Below are positions 36,228 to 45,582 of a stretch of DNA of 64,000 nucleotides, piece by piece. The translations under genes were made by a program, and so were the position numbers. The first letter of the stretch is position 1. Each line of letters starts with the position of its first letter. This DNA is from Amylolactobacillus amylophilus DSM 20533 = JCM 1125 (GTDB taxonomy: Bacteria; Bacillota; Bacilli; Lactobacillales; Lactobacillaceae): assembly GCF_001936335.1 (NCBI RefSeq), contig NZ_CP018888.1, positions 992,001 through 1,056,000 of the forward strand, read 5' to 3'. Under the pieces are notes generated by a model that searched no databases, was not told where the DNA came from, and saw nothing but the letters and a program-made list of their open reading frames with translations.

Positions 36228-37211
36228 TTATCTATCTAAACCGATATTATAATCTTCATCGCTCATTGCGGTTACGTGACCAAATAGATAGCCATTTCCG
36301 ACCTGCGAGAAGAAATCGTGGTTACTGGTACCAGTTGAGAGGCCATTCATGACAATTGGATTGACGTCGTCAGCGGTGTCTGGGAAGAGGGGATTCTGAC
36401 CGAGGTTCATGAGTGCCTTGTTGGCGTTATAACGCATGAAGGTTTTTACCTCTTCTGTCCAGCCAATCCCGTCGTATAACGTCTCGGCGTACTTCTCCTC
36501 GTTCTCATATAACCTGTAGAGGAGATCATACATCCAGTCCGCGATTTCGGTCTGCTTATCCTCGGATAACTCGTTGAAACCGAGTTGGAATTTGTAACCA
36601 ATATAGGTGCCGTGGACTGACTCATCACGGATAATCAACTTGATAATTTCTGCGACGTTCGCAAGTTTGTTGTTTCCAAGATAGTAGAGCGGCGTGTAGA
36701 AACCAGAGTAGAAGAGGAAGGTTTCTAGAAAGACGCTAGCAATTTTTTTCTGCAAAGGCTCGCCATTTTGATACAGGTCGTTGATAATCTCAGCTTTGGT
36801 CTGTAAGTATTCGTTATGGTCAGTCCAATCGAAGATTTCCTCGATTTCCGAGTCCGTATTTAACGTACTGAAGATTGAGGAATAACTTTTAGCATGGACC
36901 GATTCCATGAATTGAATATTATTAAAACACGCAATTTCGTGCTGTGTCCGTGCGTCCTTTCGCAGTTGGTCATTACCGTCCTGTGATTGAAGGGTGTCAA
37001 GGAGTGTCAAGCCACCGAAAACGTGGCCGACCAAGTTCTTCTCCTCTGGCGTTAAGGTGCGCCAATCGTCAAGGTCATTCGACAAGGGAATACGCGTGTC
37101 TAACCAGAATTGCTCGGTTAGCTTCTCCCAGGTCGCTTTATCAACTTGATCCTCAATCGCATTCCAGTTGATTGATTTATAGTAGGTTTCAACCATTTTA
37201 TTCGTCTCCAT
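36228..37211 (-). CDS. nrdF: Class Ib ribonucleotide reductase, small subunit
   Basis: 327 residues. Metal-ligand motifs include HEIACFNNIQFMESVHAKSY and LIIRDESVHGTYIGYKFQL, with the radical-bearing tyrosine in this fold. It pairs with NrdE to make deoxyribonucleotides aerobically through a manganese or iron tyrosyl radical. Last gene of nrdHIEF, 46 bp after nrdE. Confidence 0.96.
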   Translation of the reverse strand: METNKMVETYYKSINWNAIEDQVDKATWEKLTEQFWLDTRIPLSNDLDDWRTLTPEEKNLVGHVFGGLTLLDTLQSQDGNDQLRKDARTQHEIACFNNIQFMESVHAKSYSSIFSTLNTDSEIEEIFDWTDHNEYLQTKAEIINDLYQNGEPLQKKIASVFLETFLFYSGFYTPLYYLGNNKLANVAEIIKLIIRDESVHGTYIGYKFQLGFNELSEDKQTEIADWMYDLLYRLYENEEKYAETLYDGIGWTEEVKTFMRYNANKALMNLGQNPLFPDTADDVNPIVMNGLSTGTSNHDFFSQVGNGYLFGHVTAMSDEDYNIGLDR

Positions 37212-37257
37212 TTGCTTTATTGATGTGCCTAAGTTAAACGCAAGGTGTCACAACTTG

Positions 37258-39423
37258 TTAAATGCTGCAGCTCTCACATTCATTTGAGCCAATTTCTTCT
37301 GAATCATCTGTAAAAGTCCGCACATAGTAAATTGACTTAATACCCTTATAATAAGCGTAATTACGCAAAATTGATAGGTCTCTTGTCGTCTGTTCTTCCT
37401 CTTCCTTCCACTCGTATAAACCAGCAGGGATACTTGATCGAATGAAATAAGTCATGCTCATTCCTTGATCAATATGCTGCTGTGCTGCCGCGTAGGTATC
37501 CACTACCAGGCGCATATCAGTATCGTATGCAGACTTATAAAATGAAATTGTATCATTGCTGAGTCCTGGTGCTGGGAAGTATAGTTTACCGTTCTTCTTT
37601 TCAGTTCTTTCTTCAATCAAACGGGTGATTGGGTGCAAGCTTGCTGAAGTATCGTTGATGTATGAAATTGAACCTGTTGGCGCAACCGCTAAACGGTATG
37701 CGTTGTATAGCCCTGTGGTTTGGATTTTATTCTTTAATTCTACCCAATCTGCCTGAGTTGGCACAAAGATATCCTTAAAGAGTTCCTTGACACGCGCTCT
37801 AGTTGGGACAAAGCTGTTATTCAGATATTGGTCGAAGTATTCACCTGTTGCATAAGTTGATTTGGCAAAATTAGCGAACGTTTCATTGCGCTCCGTAGCA
37901 ATGTGGTTACTCTCGACGAGTGACCAGTAGTTTAAAAGCATGAAGTAAACACTGGTAAACTCAATTGCATCCTTTGAGCCATAATCGATCTGGTGGGTTG
38001 CGAGAAACGTGTGGAGTCCCATTGCACCTAGTCCAATTGAGTGGCTGAGCTCGTTACCACGGGCGATTGATGGAACGGCGGTAATGTTTGATGTGTCTGA
38101 GACAAATGTTAGTGCGTCTACCATTGCACGGACAGAAACACCAAAGTCTGGGCTTTTCATCAAGTTACCAATGTTAGTTGAACCGAGATTGCAACTAACA
38201 TCCGTACCCATCTGGGTATAGTTCTGTGCGTCATCCAGGCTTGATGGGACTTGAACCTGTTGAATTTCTGAACAAAGATTACTCATGATAATCTTACCGT
38301 CGATTGGGTTAACACGATTAACGGTGTCGATGTTTAAAATATAAGGGTAACCTGATTCCTGCTGCAGCTTGGAAATTTCATTTTCTAGCTCGCGCGCCTT
38401 AATTGGGTATTTTTTGATTTCGGGGTTCTGCACCATGTTGTCATATTCAGCTGTAATATCTACGTATGAGAATGGTGTGCCGTAGATGCGCTCAACGTCG
38501 TAAGGGGAGAAGAGGTACATCGTATCGTTATTCCGAACTAACTCGTAGTATTTATCAGGCACGACAACGCCAAGAGATAACGTCTTTACGCGGATCTTCT
38601 CATCGGCATTTTCCTTCTTTGCAGATAGGAAGTTGATGATGTCTGGGTGGAAAACATTGAGGTAAACAGCCCCGGCACCTTGCCTTTGGCCCAATTGATT
38701 TGAGTAGGAGAAGGAGTCTTCCAGCAGCTTCATCACTGGTAAGACGCCGCTTGACGCACCCACAATTCCCTTAATTGGTGCTCCAGCTTCACGCAGGTTC
38801 GAGAGTGTAATGCCGACACCACCGCCAATTCGTGACAGTTGCAGCGCCGAGTTGATGCCACGACCGATTGAGTTCATGTCATCGGTAATTTGAATGAGGA
38901 AACAGGACACAAATTCGCCCCGCCGTTTCTTGCCCGCATTCAAAAAACTCGGTGTCGCCGGCTGGTATCTTTGGTTGATCATTTCATCGGCTAACTGAGT
39001 TGCCAGCTGCTCGTTCCCATTAGCATAATAAAGGGCATTGAAAAATACCCGGTCTTCGAAAGTCTCTAGATATTCGGACTTGTCGTCACTCTTCAGGGCG
39101 TACTGGTTGAAAAACTTGTAGGCCGCCATAAATGATTTGAAGTGGAAATTGAAGTCCCGCAGGCGTTTGTACAGTTGTTCCAGGAACTCTGATGTGTATT
39201 TCTGCAGAAACTCTGCTTCGATATAGTTGTTGTCGACCAAATAAGTTAGGCGTTCCTGCAGGTTGGCGAATTGTTTGAGGTTTGGCTCGACGTTCTCTTT
39301 GAAAAAGGCTGCCAGTGCCTCGCGGTCTTTCTCCAATGGGATTTTCCCATCAATAGGTCGGTTTAATTCGTTGTTTAATTTAAAATATGTTACATCTTGA
39401 ATGTTAAGCTTCTGTAGACTCAT
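37258..39423 (-). CDS. nrdE: Class Ib ribonucleotide reductase, large subunit
   Basis: 721 residues. Visible are PATPSFLNAGKKRRGEFVSC, the catalytic loop NLCSEIQQVQ and the C-terminal redox pair ECESCSI (C-x-x-C). Full length, no intein. It overlaps nrdI by 20 bases. The C-terminal cysteines are re-reduced by NrdH, encoded in the same operon. Confidence 0.97.
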   Translation of the reverse strand: MSLQKLNIQDVTYFKLNNELNRPIDGKIPLEKDREALAAFFKENVEPNLKQFANLQERLTYLVDNNYIEAEFLQKYTSEFLEQLYKRLRDFNFHFKSFMAAYKFFNQYALKSDDKSEYLETFEDRVFFNALYYANGNEQLATQLADEMINQRYQPATPSFLNAGKKRRGEFVSCFLIQITDDMNSIGRGINSALQLSRIGGGVGITLSNLREAGAPIKGIVGASSGVLPVMKLLEDSFSYSNQLGQRQGAGAVYLNVFHPDIINFLSAKKENADEKIRVKTLSLGVVVPDKYYELVRNNDTMYLFSPYDVERIYGTPFSYVDITAEYDNMVQNPEIKKYPIKARELENEISKLQQESGYPYILNIDTVNRVNPIDGKIIMSNLCSEIQQVQVPSSLDDAQNYTQMGTDVSCNLGSTNIGNLMKSPDFGVSVRAMVDALTFVSDTSNITAVPSIARGNELSHSIGLGAMGLHTFLATHQIDYGSKDAIEFTSVYFMLLNYWSLVESNHIATERNETFANFAKSTYATGEYFDQYLNNSFVPTRARVKELFKDIFVPTQADWVELKNKIQTTGLYNAYRLAVAPTGSISYINDTSASLHPITRLIEERTEKKNGKLYFPAPGLSNDTISFYKSAYDTDMRLVVDTYAAAQQHIDQGMSMTYFIRSSIPAGLYEWKEEEEQTTRDLSILRNYAYYKGIKSIYYVRTFTDDSEEIGSNECESCSI

Positions 39424-39784
39424 AGTTCGCCACTATCTCCTTTACGCGCGCCACATCAGTCGGCGTGCCATTGAATTCGAAATCATAAAGAATTGGTGCT
39501 TTTAAGCTGTTGGCAATGTCTTTTGCCGTGTGGATGTATAACTGATTGAAGTTTCTATTACCCGTGCCAATCACGCCAACGAGGTTCTCCTTGTTCGAAC
39601 CGAAATTGAGGAAGTCGATGACGGAGTCCATCATGTTGTCGTCGTATGCGGGGACAATTAAAATAAAAGGCTGGTCCATGTCGTGATATGGATCAGCATC
39701 GTCTATCTCGTAAGCATCAAGTTCAGTCTTCTTGATGAACCGTCTGGTTTGCCCAGTAACCGTGTAGTACGCAATTTCAACCAT
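39404..39784 (-). CDS. nrdI: Flavodoxin-like NrdI
   Basis: 126 residues: YYTVTGQTRRFIKKT (FMN phosphate loop) and VGVIGTGNRNFNQLYIHTAK, typical of NrdI. It supplies the oxidant needed to assemble the NrdF manganese cofactor. Its start codon overlaps the nrdH stop (TAATG). Confidence 0.93.
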   Translation of the reverse strand: MVEIAYYTVTGQTRRFIKKTELDAYEIDDADPYHDMDQPFILIVPAYDDNMMDSVIDFLNFGSNKENLVGVIGTGNRNFNQLYIHTAKDIANSLKAPILYDFEFNGTPTDVARVKEIVANYESTEA

Positions 39785-40014
39785 TATTTTACAAGACCCT
39801 TAAGCTGTTCTGGTCTGAAACCGACAATTGGGTTTTCATCTTTAGGGAAAACAACAGGAACACTCTTGAAGCCGAGGCTCTTTAAATACGTAATTGCGTC
39901 TGGGTCAGAGTTGATATTCTTCTCTTCGTAGTTGATATGGTGTTCTTTTAAGAAGCGTTTAGTCATTTTGCACTGAACACAATCATTCTTAGTATATACA
40001 GTAATATTACCCAT
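39784..40014 (-). CDS. nrdH: Glutaredoxin-like NrdH
   Basis: 76 residues from ATG 40014 with GGAGG just upstream. It opens MGNITVYTKNDCVQCKMTKR with the C-x-x-C site and has VPVVFPKDENPIVGFRPEQL. It passes electrons to NrdE. First gene of the operon. Confidence 0.93.
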   Translation of the reverse strand: MGNITVYTKNDCVQCKMTKRFLKEHHINYEEKNINSDPDAITYLKSLGFKSVPVVFPKDENPIVGFRPEQLKGLVK

Positions 40015-40085
40015 AATGTCCTCCACTCACAATTTTAAAAAGTCAATCCTTTTTGTGAGATTTTTTGTATTTTTTTGGCATCCAG

Positions 40086-40133
40086 ACACAAGATGTTGTA
40101 TGGAATTGAATGTCTGAATACTAGTTAATGTGA
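40086..40133 (-). promoter_or_regulatory. Two NrdR-box-like sites upstream of nrdH
   Basis: ACACAAGATGTTGTAT (40086-40101) and ATACTAGTTAATGTGA (40118-40133) both approximate the NrdR consensus (acaCwAtATaTwGtgt). Their starts are 32 bp apart, about three helical turns, as in known paired NrdR boxes. They lie 70-120 bp ahead of nrdH, where a promoter would be. Confidence 0.55.
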
Positions 40134-40329
40134 TTGTCTGATTTTTTGCCTTGATTGTCAATAGTAAATCCTTGGATTTGTTATTTTATTAATTGGTTTA
40201 TCTAAATATAGTACGTGGAATAGGATATTTGCTCAACTGCATAAAATTTTGGTCTATTTTTGATTTCTTTTTGGTGACCTTGCATCTTTTTTCCCTTATA
40301 CTCATAATTGAAGTAATTGGAGGGATTCT

Positions 40330-40962
40330 ATGAAATCTGCTTATAACTATATCGGTGTTTTTGCCTGGATAATTGTTTTTCTGTTGCTCGTATTTATTAT
40401 CCAGAATATTCGTAAACGTCATATCAAGATGATTGTCATGGACCATGTGCGTTTCTCTGTCAAAAATCTGGTACTTGATGTCCTGGAAATTGTGGTTTGG
40501 GGCGGACTCCTGGTTTCGATGAGTATCGTAACATTCTTTGATAATCCATCATTAAATGACCATGCGCGCATCACGGATAGTGTTAAGTTCCGCCCGTTAA
40601 TTATGACGGTTGACCAAGATAAATCCTTCTATGTTAAGGTGAACACCGTACAAAGCAGGGACTCAAAGGTCGAATATACTCTCCTTAGCGACGGCAACAA
40701 AATCACGATTAACGGAGCAAACTCCTCTATCTCAGACGGCGCGAGCCCATTATCGCCGGCCGCAAGTGCCTATCCGTTTGACGAAAAGGTATTGGTTAAG
40801 ATGGATCAAAATTACCAAAAGGCCTATCTGGCAACCTATGTTGCCAGGTATAAAAAAAATTGGCGTAACGGCTTAGGACTAAGTGCTGGCAGGGTAGCAA
40901 CTGAATATTATCTGATTCGGATACCTGATCAGACGTTTGTGAAAGATCAACAGACCAAATAA
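40330..40962 (+). CDS. LVIS_2131-like membrane-anchored protein
   Basis: 210 residues, with GGAGGG before the ATG. It has two transmembrane segments (residues ~8-26, YNYIGVFAWIIVFLLLVFII; and ~52-73, VLEIVVWGGLLVSMSIVTFF) and an extracytoplasmic C-terminal domain rich in beta-strand pattern. The layout and motifs (SISDGASPLSPAASAYPF) resemble the LVIS_2131 family restricted to lactic acid bacteria. Function unknown. Confidence 0.7.
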   Translation: MKSAYNYIGVFAWIIVFLLLVFIIQNIRKRHIKMIVMDHVRFSVKNLVLDVLEIVVWGGLLVSMSIVTFFDNPSLNDHARITDSVKFRPLIMTVDQDKSFYVKVNTVQSRDSKVEYTLLSDGNKITINGANSSISDGASPLSPAASAYPFDEKVLVKMDQNYQKAYLATYVARYKKNWRNGLGLSAGRVATEYYLIRIPDQTFVKDQQTK

Positions 40963-40999
40963 ATAAAGGCTTACTCATCTGAATGAGCAAGCCTTTATT
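40962..40999. terminator. Bidirectional terminator
   Basis: AATAAAGGCTTACTCAT pairs with ATGAGCAAGCCTTTATT, with one internal mismatch, between two converging genes. Confidence 0.85.
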
Positions 41000-41023
41000 C
41001 ATGTTTTGTAGTGAAGTTGAGTG

Positions 41024-41233
41024 CTACTTTGCTTTCTTAATCGAGCTCAGGTTGACCACGATTTTATTATTTAATTCGGAAACTGCTGTGTTATCTTCGG
41101 CTTCATTTGAGACGATTTCCAGTAATACCGAATTTTCATAGATTTTTTCAACTTTACCAGTGAATGGCTTCTTAATATCTTCTTTAACAGTTGCACTTAC
41201 GGTTTGACCAACTTCGAGTTCTTCTTTTTTCAT
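41024..41233 (-). CDS. DUF2187-like small protein
   Basis: 69 residues from ATG 41233 (GAGGGCGG upstream). It has the KOW/DUF2187 pattern: VGQTVSATVKEDIKKPFTGK then VEKIYENSVLLEI and NNKIVVNLSSIKK. Function unknown in this family; the small beta-barrel may bind nucleic acid. Divergent from the guanylate kinase gene. Confidence 0.65.
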   Translation of the reverse strand: MKKEELEVGQTVSATVKEDIKKPFTGKVEKIYENSVLLEIVSNEAEDNTAVSELNNKIVVNLSSIKKAK

Positions 41234-41313
41234 GAAACAACCGCCCTCTTTAATTTTTTGCAATAGGAAAATAGTATTATATCTTGCACCATTTTTCAAG
41301 TAGGAGAATCAAT

Positions 41314-41871
41314 ATGAAGAAATTAATTATTATTGCCGGCCCAAGTGGTGTTGGGAAAACCACCATTAGTCGGTATCTCACCCAAAAATACAACATACCA
41401 CGGGTAATCACTCATACCACGCGACCACTGCGTTCTGGGGAACAGGACGGCGTTGATTATTATTTCGAGAGTGCCGACAGCTTTCGCCAACTGCACTTCT
41501 TTGAACACGTTAAATACGGTAGCTATCAATATGGTTCTTCAAGGGAATCATTGCAGAAATCCTTTGAAAAGAGCGATATCGTCTCACTAATAGTTGAAAC
41601 GGCAGGCGTTCACACCTACCTGCAGGAGCTACCAGCGCAGGCTGTGTTCGTCTATTTGACTGTCTCAGAACCTGCCGAGTTAGCGCAACGGCTTGAGGAG
41701 CGGGGCGACACGAAAAGTCAGATTGAGAAGAGGCTGCACAGTCCGGAATTCAAGCGTGATTTAGCACTTGACGATGATCTTTTACAGCGGGCGCACATCA
41801 TCAAGAACGACAGTTTAGATGCTGCTAAAGCAGCGATTGATCAACTGATTGAGTCGCTAACTAATGTTTAA
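41314..41871 (+). CDS. Guanylate kinase-like protein
   Basis: 185 residues from ATG 41314 (GTAGGAGAA upstream). Walker A is IIIAGPSGVGKTTISRY; the GMP-binding region is ITHTTRPLRSGEQDGVDYYF. Converts GMP to GDP if active. It is shorter and more diverged than the housekeeping Gmk, which usually sits beside rpoZ, so this may be a second copy or a related kinase. Confidence 0.82.
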   Translation: MKKLIIIAGPSGVGKTTISRYLTQKYNIPRVITHTTRPLRSGEQDGVDYYFESADSFRQLHFFEHVKYGSYQYGSSRESLQKSFEKSDIVSLIVETAGVHTYLQELPAQAVFVYLTVSEPAELAQRLEERGDTKSQIEKRLHSPEFKRDLALDDDLLQRAHIIKNDSLDAAKAAIDQLIESLTNV

Positions 41872-42016
41872 ATAATCAAAAAAACACTTAAGAAAGAAAT
41901 AAAGTGTAACCAAAGGGCTTTTATTCTGTAACAGTCTCGAAATATCACGAGGTTACAATAATCTTCGTTAGTAAGAAAAGGTCTAGACACCTGGACGTAA
42001 AAACGGGGGAAATAAA

Positions 42017-43168
42017 TTGAATAAATTTAAATCTAATGTGACGAAGATTTCTGCTGCAGCATTACTGGGTACTTTTGGCCTGGTAGCAGCACAACAAGTA
42101 AACTCAAATATTACATCAAATACTGTAGAAGCAGCAACAGAAGTTGGTAAAATTAACTATAAACCTGGTTACAGCCTGGCTGTTAGAAAGTCACCTAGCG
42201 TTGGTAATAACCTTACTGGTCAATATCTAAAACACGGTACTAGGTGGAAGATTATCCGCTATACAACGGATACTAATGGTGTTAAGTGGGCGGATTTAGG
42301 AAAGAATGACTGGGTTGAAGCGAAGTACCTAGTAGCATCATCAACTGCTCTTTCAAGTGCAAGTACAGTTCCAGCAGTTGCAAAGACTAGTACTCAAGTA
42401 CAAGTTTATCGTGATGCTGACAAAACAAGAGCTGCACAAACACTTAATGCAAACACAAGGTGGAAAGTTATTCGCGCTACTGTAAACACTCAGGGTGTTA
42501 CAATGTATGACCTTGGGAACAATGATTGGGTTGAAGCCAGTGCATTGACTGCAAATAATACTCTGAATATTTATTCAACCTCAGTTAAGGTTGTTCAGAT
42601 TAAGACTGGCTACACTGCTTCAATTTACAGTAATCCTAATAATCCACAATTAACTGGTCAAAAGCTTACTTCAGGTTCTAAATGGAAGGTGATTCGTGCT
42701 GCTCAAAGTGTTAATGGAGAGGTCTGGTATGATCTTGGTAACAACGATTGGGTTCAATCTAGTTATGTTTCTGATGTTACTTCAGCATCACAAAGTTCGG
42801 ACAGAAATGTTAAAATCCAAGCAGTAATCAACTTAGCTAAGCAACAACTTGGTAAGCCGTATGTATGGGGTGGTAAGGGACCAAGCGCATTTGATTGCTC
42901 TGGCTTTACACAATATGTATTTTTAAATGCTGTTGGTAAGAACATTGGTGGCTGGACTGTCCCACAAGAGTCAGCTGGTCGGCAAGTAGCAGTCTCTCAA
43001 TTACAAGCAGGAGACCTGGTCTTCTGGGGTTCACACGGAAACACTTACCATGTAGGTATCTACCTTGGTAATAACCGGTACATTAACGCACCAAGACCAG
43101 GTCAAAATGTACAAATTGCAACATTGTCATCATATAATCCTGCATCATTTGGTGTTCGCGTACTTTAA
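42017..43168 (+). CDS. Secreted NlpC/P60 peptidoglycan hydrolase with three SH3-like repeats
   Basis: 383 residues. The signal peptide (residues ~1-41) ends near NTVEAA. Three cell-wall-binding repeats each end in a version of L-G-x-N-D-W-V (near residues 90, 170 and 250, for example WYDLGNNDWVQSSYV). The catalytic NlpC/P60 domain has the nucleophile in GPSAFDCSGFTQYVF and the histidine in HVGIYLGNNRYINAP. It cuts stem peptides of the cell wall. Codon use is strongly biased, suggesting high expression. Confidence 0.93.
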   Translation: MNKFKSNVTKISAAALLGTFGLVAAQQVNSNITSNTVEAATEVGKINYKPGYSLAVRKSPSVGNNLTGQYLKHGTRWKIIRYTTDTNGVKWADLGKNDWVEAKYLVASSTALSSASTVPAVAKTSTQVQVYRDADKTRAAQTLNANTRWKVIRATVNTQGVTMYDLGNNDWVEASALTANNTLNIYSTSVKVVQIKTGYTASIYSNPNNPQLTGQKLTSGSKWKVIRAAQSVNGEVWYDLGNNDWVQSSYVSDVTSASQSSDRNVKIQAVINLAKQQLGKPYVWGGKGPSAFDCSGFTQYVFLNAVGKNIGGWTVPQESAGRQVAVSQLQAGDLVFWGSHGNTYHVGIYLGNNRYINAPRPGQNVQIATLSSYNPASFGVRVL

Positions 43169-43189
43169 TCAAACTAACGATTAACTTGG

Positions 43190-43221
43190 TACCCCTAGTA
43201 AATTACTGGAGGTATTTTTTT
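43190..43221 (+). terminator. Terminator of the P60 gene
   Basis: Imperfect 12-bp hairpin TACCCCTAGTAA / TTACTGGAGGTA, then seven T. Confidence 0.75.
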
Positions 43222-43357
43222 GTACTCTCGTAGAAATTAGGTACATTTCACGGCGAAAAATGTCAATTGTTTGGAAAAATCGTGTTATTTAAGACAAATG
43301 GCCTGTTTTTTGGTAAAGTTAAAGCAGATTTACTTTTTGGAGAAGGATGTGGTCTAT

Positions 43358-44095
43358 ATGGCAATGATTGAATTCGAACATGTCAACAAGTTTTACGGAC
43401 AATTTGAGGCCTTGAAGGATATTAACTTGAAGGTCGAACGGGGAGAGGTCGTCTCCATCATCGGGCCATCTGGGTCGGGAAAGTCGACGCTACTACGGAC
43501 GATCAACGGTTTGGAATCAATTGAGGATGGGAAGCTGATCGTGAATGGCTTTGACCTCGCAGACAAGAAGACCGATTTAAATAAAATTCGGCGTGATGTC
43601 GGCATGGTGTTCCAGCACTTTAACCTCTATGCTAACAAGACCGTATTGGAGAATATCACGCTCGCGCCAAAGATTGTGCTGAAGAAAGATCCGGCAAAGC
43701 TCAGGGTACGGGCGATGGAGTTGCTCAAAATGGTTGGACTGGCTGATAAAGCCAACAGCTATCCTAAACAGCTATCCGGCGGTCAGAAACAGCGGATTGC
43801 GATTGCTCGCTCGCTTGCGATGGAGCCTAAAGCAATACTTTTCGATGAGCCGACCAGTGCGCTTGATCCCGAGATGATTGGCGACGTGCTCGAGGTAATG
43901 CGAAAGGTCGCAGAACAGGGAATAACTATGGTTGTTGTGACCCACGAGATGGGCTTTGCCCGTTCGGTGGCTGATCGGGTCGTATTTATGGATTCCGGTC
44001 AAATACTCGAAGTATCGGATAATCCGGAGAAGTTCTTTGCCAGCCCAGAAGATGAACGTGCTCGTGAATTTTTGAGTAAGGTCATCTCCCATTAG
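43358..44095 (+). CDS. glnQ: Polar amino-acid ABC transporter, ATP-binding protein
   Basis: 245 residues from ATG 43358 (GGAGAAGGA upstream). Walker A IIGPSGSGKSTLLRTING, signature QLSGGQKQRIAIARSLA, Walker B AILFDEPTSALDPE, H-loop VVVTHEMGFARSVADR. It drives uptake of glutamine or another polar amino acid. First of a four-gene operon: ATPase, binding protein, two permeases. Confidence 0.93.
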   Translation: MAMIEFEHVNKFYGQFEALKDINLKVERGEVVSIIGPSGSGKSTLLRTINGLESIEDGKLIVNGFDLADKKTDLNKIRRDVGMVFQHFNLYANKTVLENITLAPKIVLKKDPAKLRVRAMELLKMVGLADKANSYPKQLSGGQKQRIAIARSLAMEPKAILFDEPTSALDPEMIGDVLEVMRKVAEQGITMVVVTHEMGFARSVADRVVFMDSGQILEVSDNPEKFFASPEDERAREFLSKVISH

Positions 44096-44109
44096 AGGAG
44101 GAATAGATT

Positions 44110-44934
44110 ATGAAAAAGAAGCATTTTTTCATTGCACTCATGGGCATCTTGGCGCTAGCATTCTTGACTACCGCTTGCTCTGGTCAAAGTGTGGCATCAA
44201 GGAATATTGTCCAGCAAGTTAAGAAAACAAAAAAAATTACCTGGGGTGTGAAATCCGACTTGCGCTTGGTCGGCATTCTGAGCATTAAGGATAACCAGCT
44301 CGAGGGCTTCGAGGTCGACTTAGCGAAGAAACTATCTACCGAAATTTTCGGTAAGGATGTCCAAGTGAACTTCGTACCAGTCACCAGTAATACACGGATG
44401 GCTCTACTAAAGAATGGGAATATTGACGCGCTCGTGGCAACCATGACGATTACCCCAGATAGGCAAAAGGTCGTGGATTTTTCTCAGCCTTATTTCAAAG
44501 CGGGTCAAACCATTATGGTAAAGCGCGACAGCAAAATTAAATCTGTGACTGACTTGAAACAGGGAACAAAGGTAATCGGTCTGCAAGGTTCTAACTCAGT
44601 ACAGAACATCAAAAAGGTCGCACCATTCACCAAAATTTTACAGCTCCCTGACGCGGCGCAGGCGTTTTCGGCGCTCCAATCAGGCCAGGCTGACGCCATG
44701 ACGTCAGATAATGTGATGCTGTATGGCTTACTTTCGGACAATCAGAATTATCGCTTAGCCGGTAAAAACTTTACGGTTGAAGACTACGGAATTGCTGTGA
44801 ATAAAGGGCAACGACCTTTGTTGAAGAAGATTAATCGGGCCCTAGCAGAAATGAAGGCTGACGGGACCTATAATCAACTACTTCTGAAATGGTTCGGTCA
44901 GATTCCGGGATTTAAGGTAGGTGACGTACAATGA
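44110..44934 (+). CDS. Amino-acid ABC transporter, substrate-binding lipoprotein
   Basis: 274 residues. Lipoprotein signal with lipobox LTTAC (Cys ~23). The family 3 solute-binding pattern is present: LEGFEVDLAKKLSTEIFGKD, VATMTITPDRQKVVDFSQPY and a C-terminal GTYNQLLLKWFG. Anchored outside the membrane. Its stop overlaps the next start (ATGA). Confidence 0.92.
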   Translation: MKKKHFFIALMGILALAFLTTACSGQSVASRNIVQQVKKTKKITWGVKSDLRLVGILSIKDNQLEGFEVDLAKKLSTEIFGKDVQVNFVPVTSNTRMALLKNGNIDALVATMTITPDRQKVVDFSQPYFKAGQTIMVKRDSKIKSVTDLKQGTKVIGLQGSNSVQNIKKVAPFTKILQLPDAAQAFSALQSGQADAMTSDNVMLYGLLSDNQNYRLAGKNFTVEDYGIAVNKGQRPLLKKINRALAEMKADGTYNQLLLKWFGQIPGFKVGDVQ

Positions 44935-45572
44935 TCGAGATTTTTCAAACTTACATGAACGACTTCATCTCAGGCCTTGGAATGACTATTTTCTCTAGTA
45001 TTCTAGCCTTCACTGGTAGTCTGTTCTTAGGGATTATCTTCGCCTTATTTGAGATTAATCCAAACAAAATTCTGCGGATTTTTGGTTCGATTTATGTCGA
45101 GATTTTCCGGAACATTCCGTTACTCGTAGTCACGATGTTCTTTTACATAGTGATTCCGAAGTACGTAACGAGTATCGATGGTTTCACGGCGGGTACGATC
45201 GGCTTGTTGATTTATACCTCAGCCTTCTTCGCCGAGGTGGTCAAGGCGGGTATTCAAAGCGTGCCAACCGGTCAGTGGGAGGCGGCGCGCGCGAACGGCA
45301 TGACCTACATGCAAGGGATGATTCACGTGATTTTCCCGCAAGCAATCAAAATCGTGATTCCACCGCTTGGTAATCAAACGATTACTCTCGTGAAAAACTC
45401 TAGCGTCTTGGCCTTTGTTGCGGGATTTGACTTGATGTACCAGGCAAACCAGATTTCAAGTATTACGTTCCAGCAGGTACCCACATACTTTATTGTCGGT
45501 ATCCTGTACCTGATTGTGACAATGCCGCTTAGTTATTTAATGCGATATCTAGAGCGCCGCTGGGAAGGATAG
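44931..45572 (+). CDS. Amino-acid ABC transporter permease
   Basis: 213 residues, five predicted membrane segments. The EAA loop is WEAARANGMTYMQGMIHVIFP, followed by PQAIKIVIPPLGNQTITLVK. It belongs to the HisM/GlnP family and pairs with the next permease. Confidence 0.92.
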   Translation: MIEIFQTYMNDFISGLGMTIFSSILAFTGSLFLGIIFALFEINPNKILRIFGSIYVEIFRNIPLLVVTMFFYIVIPKYVTSIDGFTAGTIGLLIYTSAFFAEVVKAGIQSVPTGQWEAARANGMTYMQGMIHVIFPQAIKIVIPPLGNQTITLVKNSSVLAFVAGFDLMYQANQISSITFQQVPTYFIVGILYLIVTMPLSYLMRYLERRWEG

Positions 45573-45582
45573 GAGGTAGATT

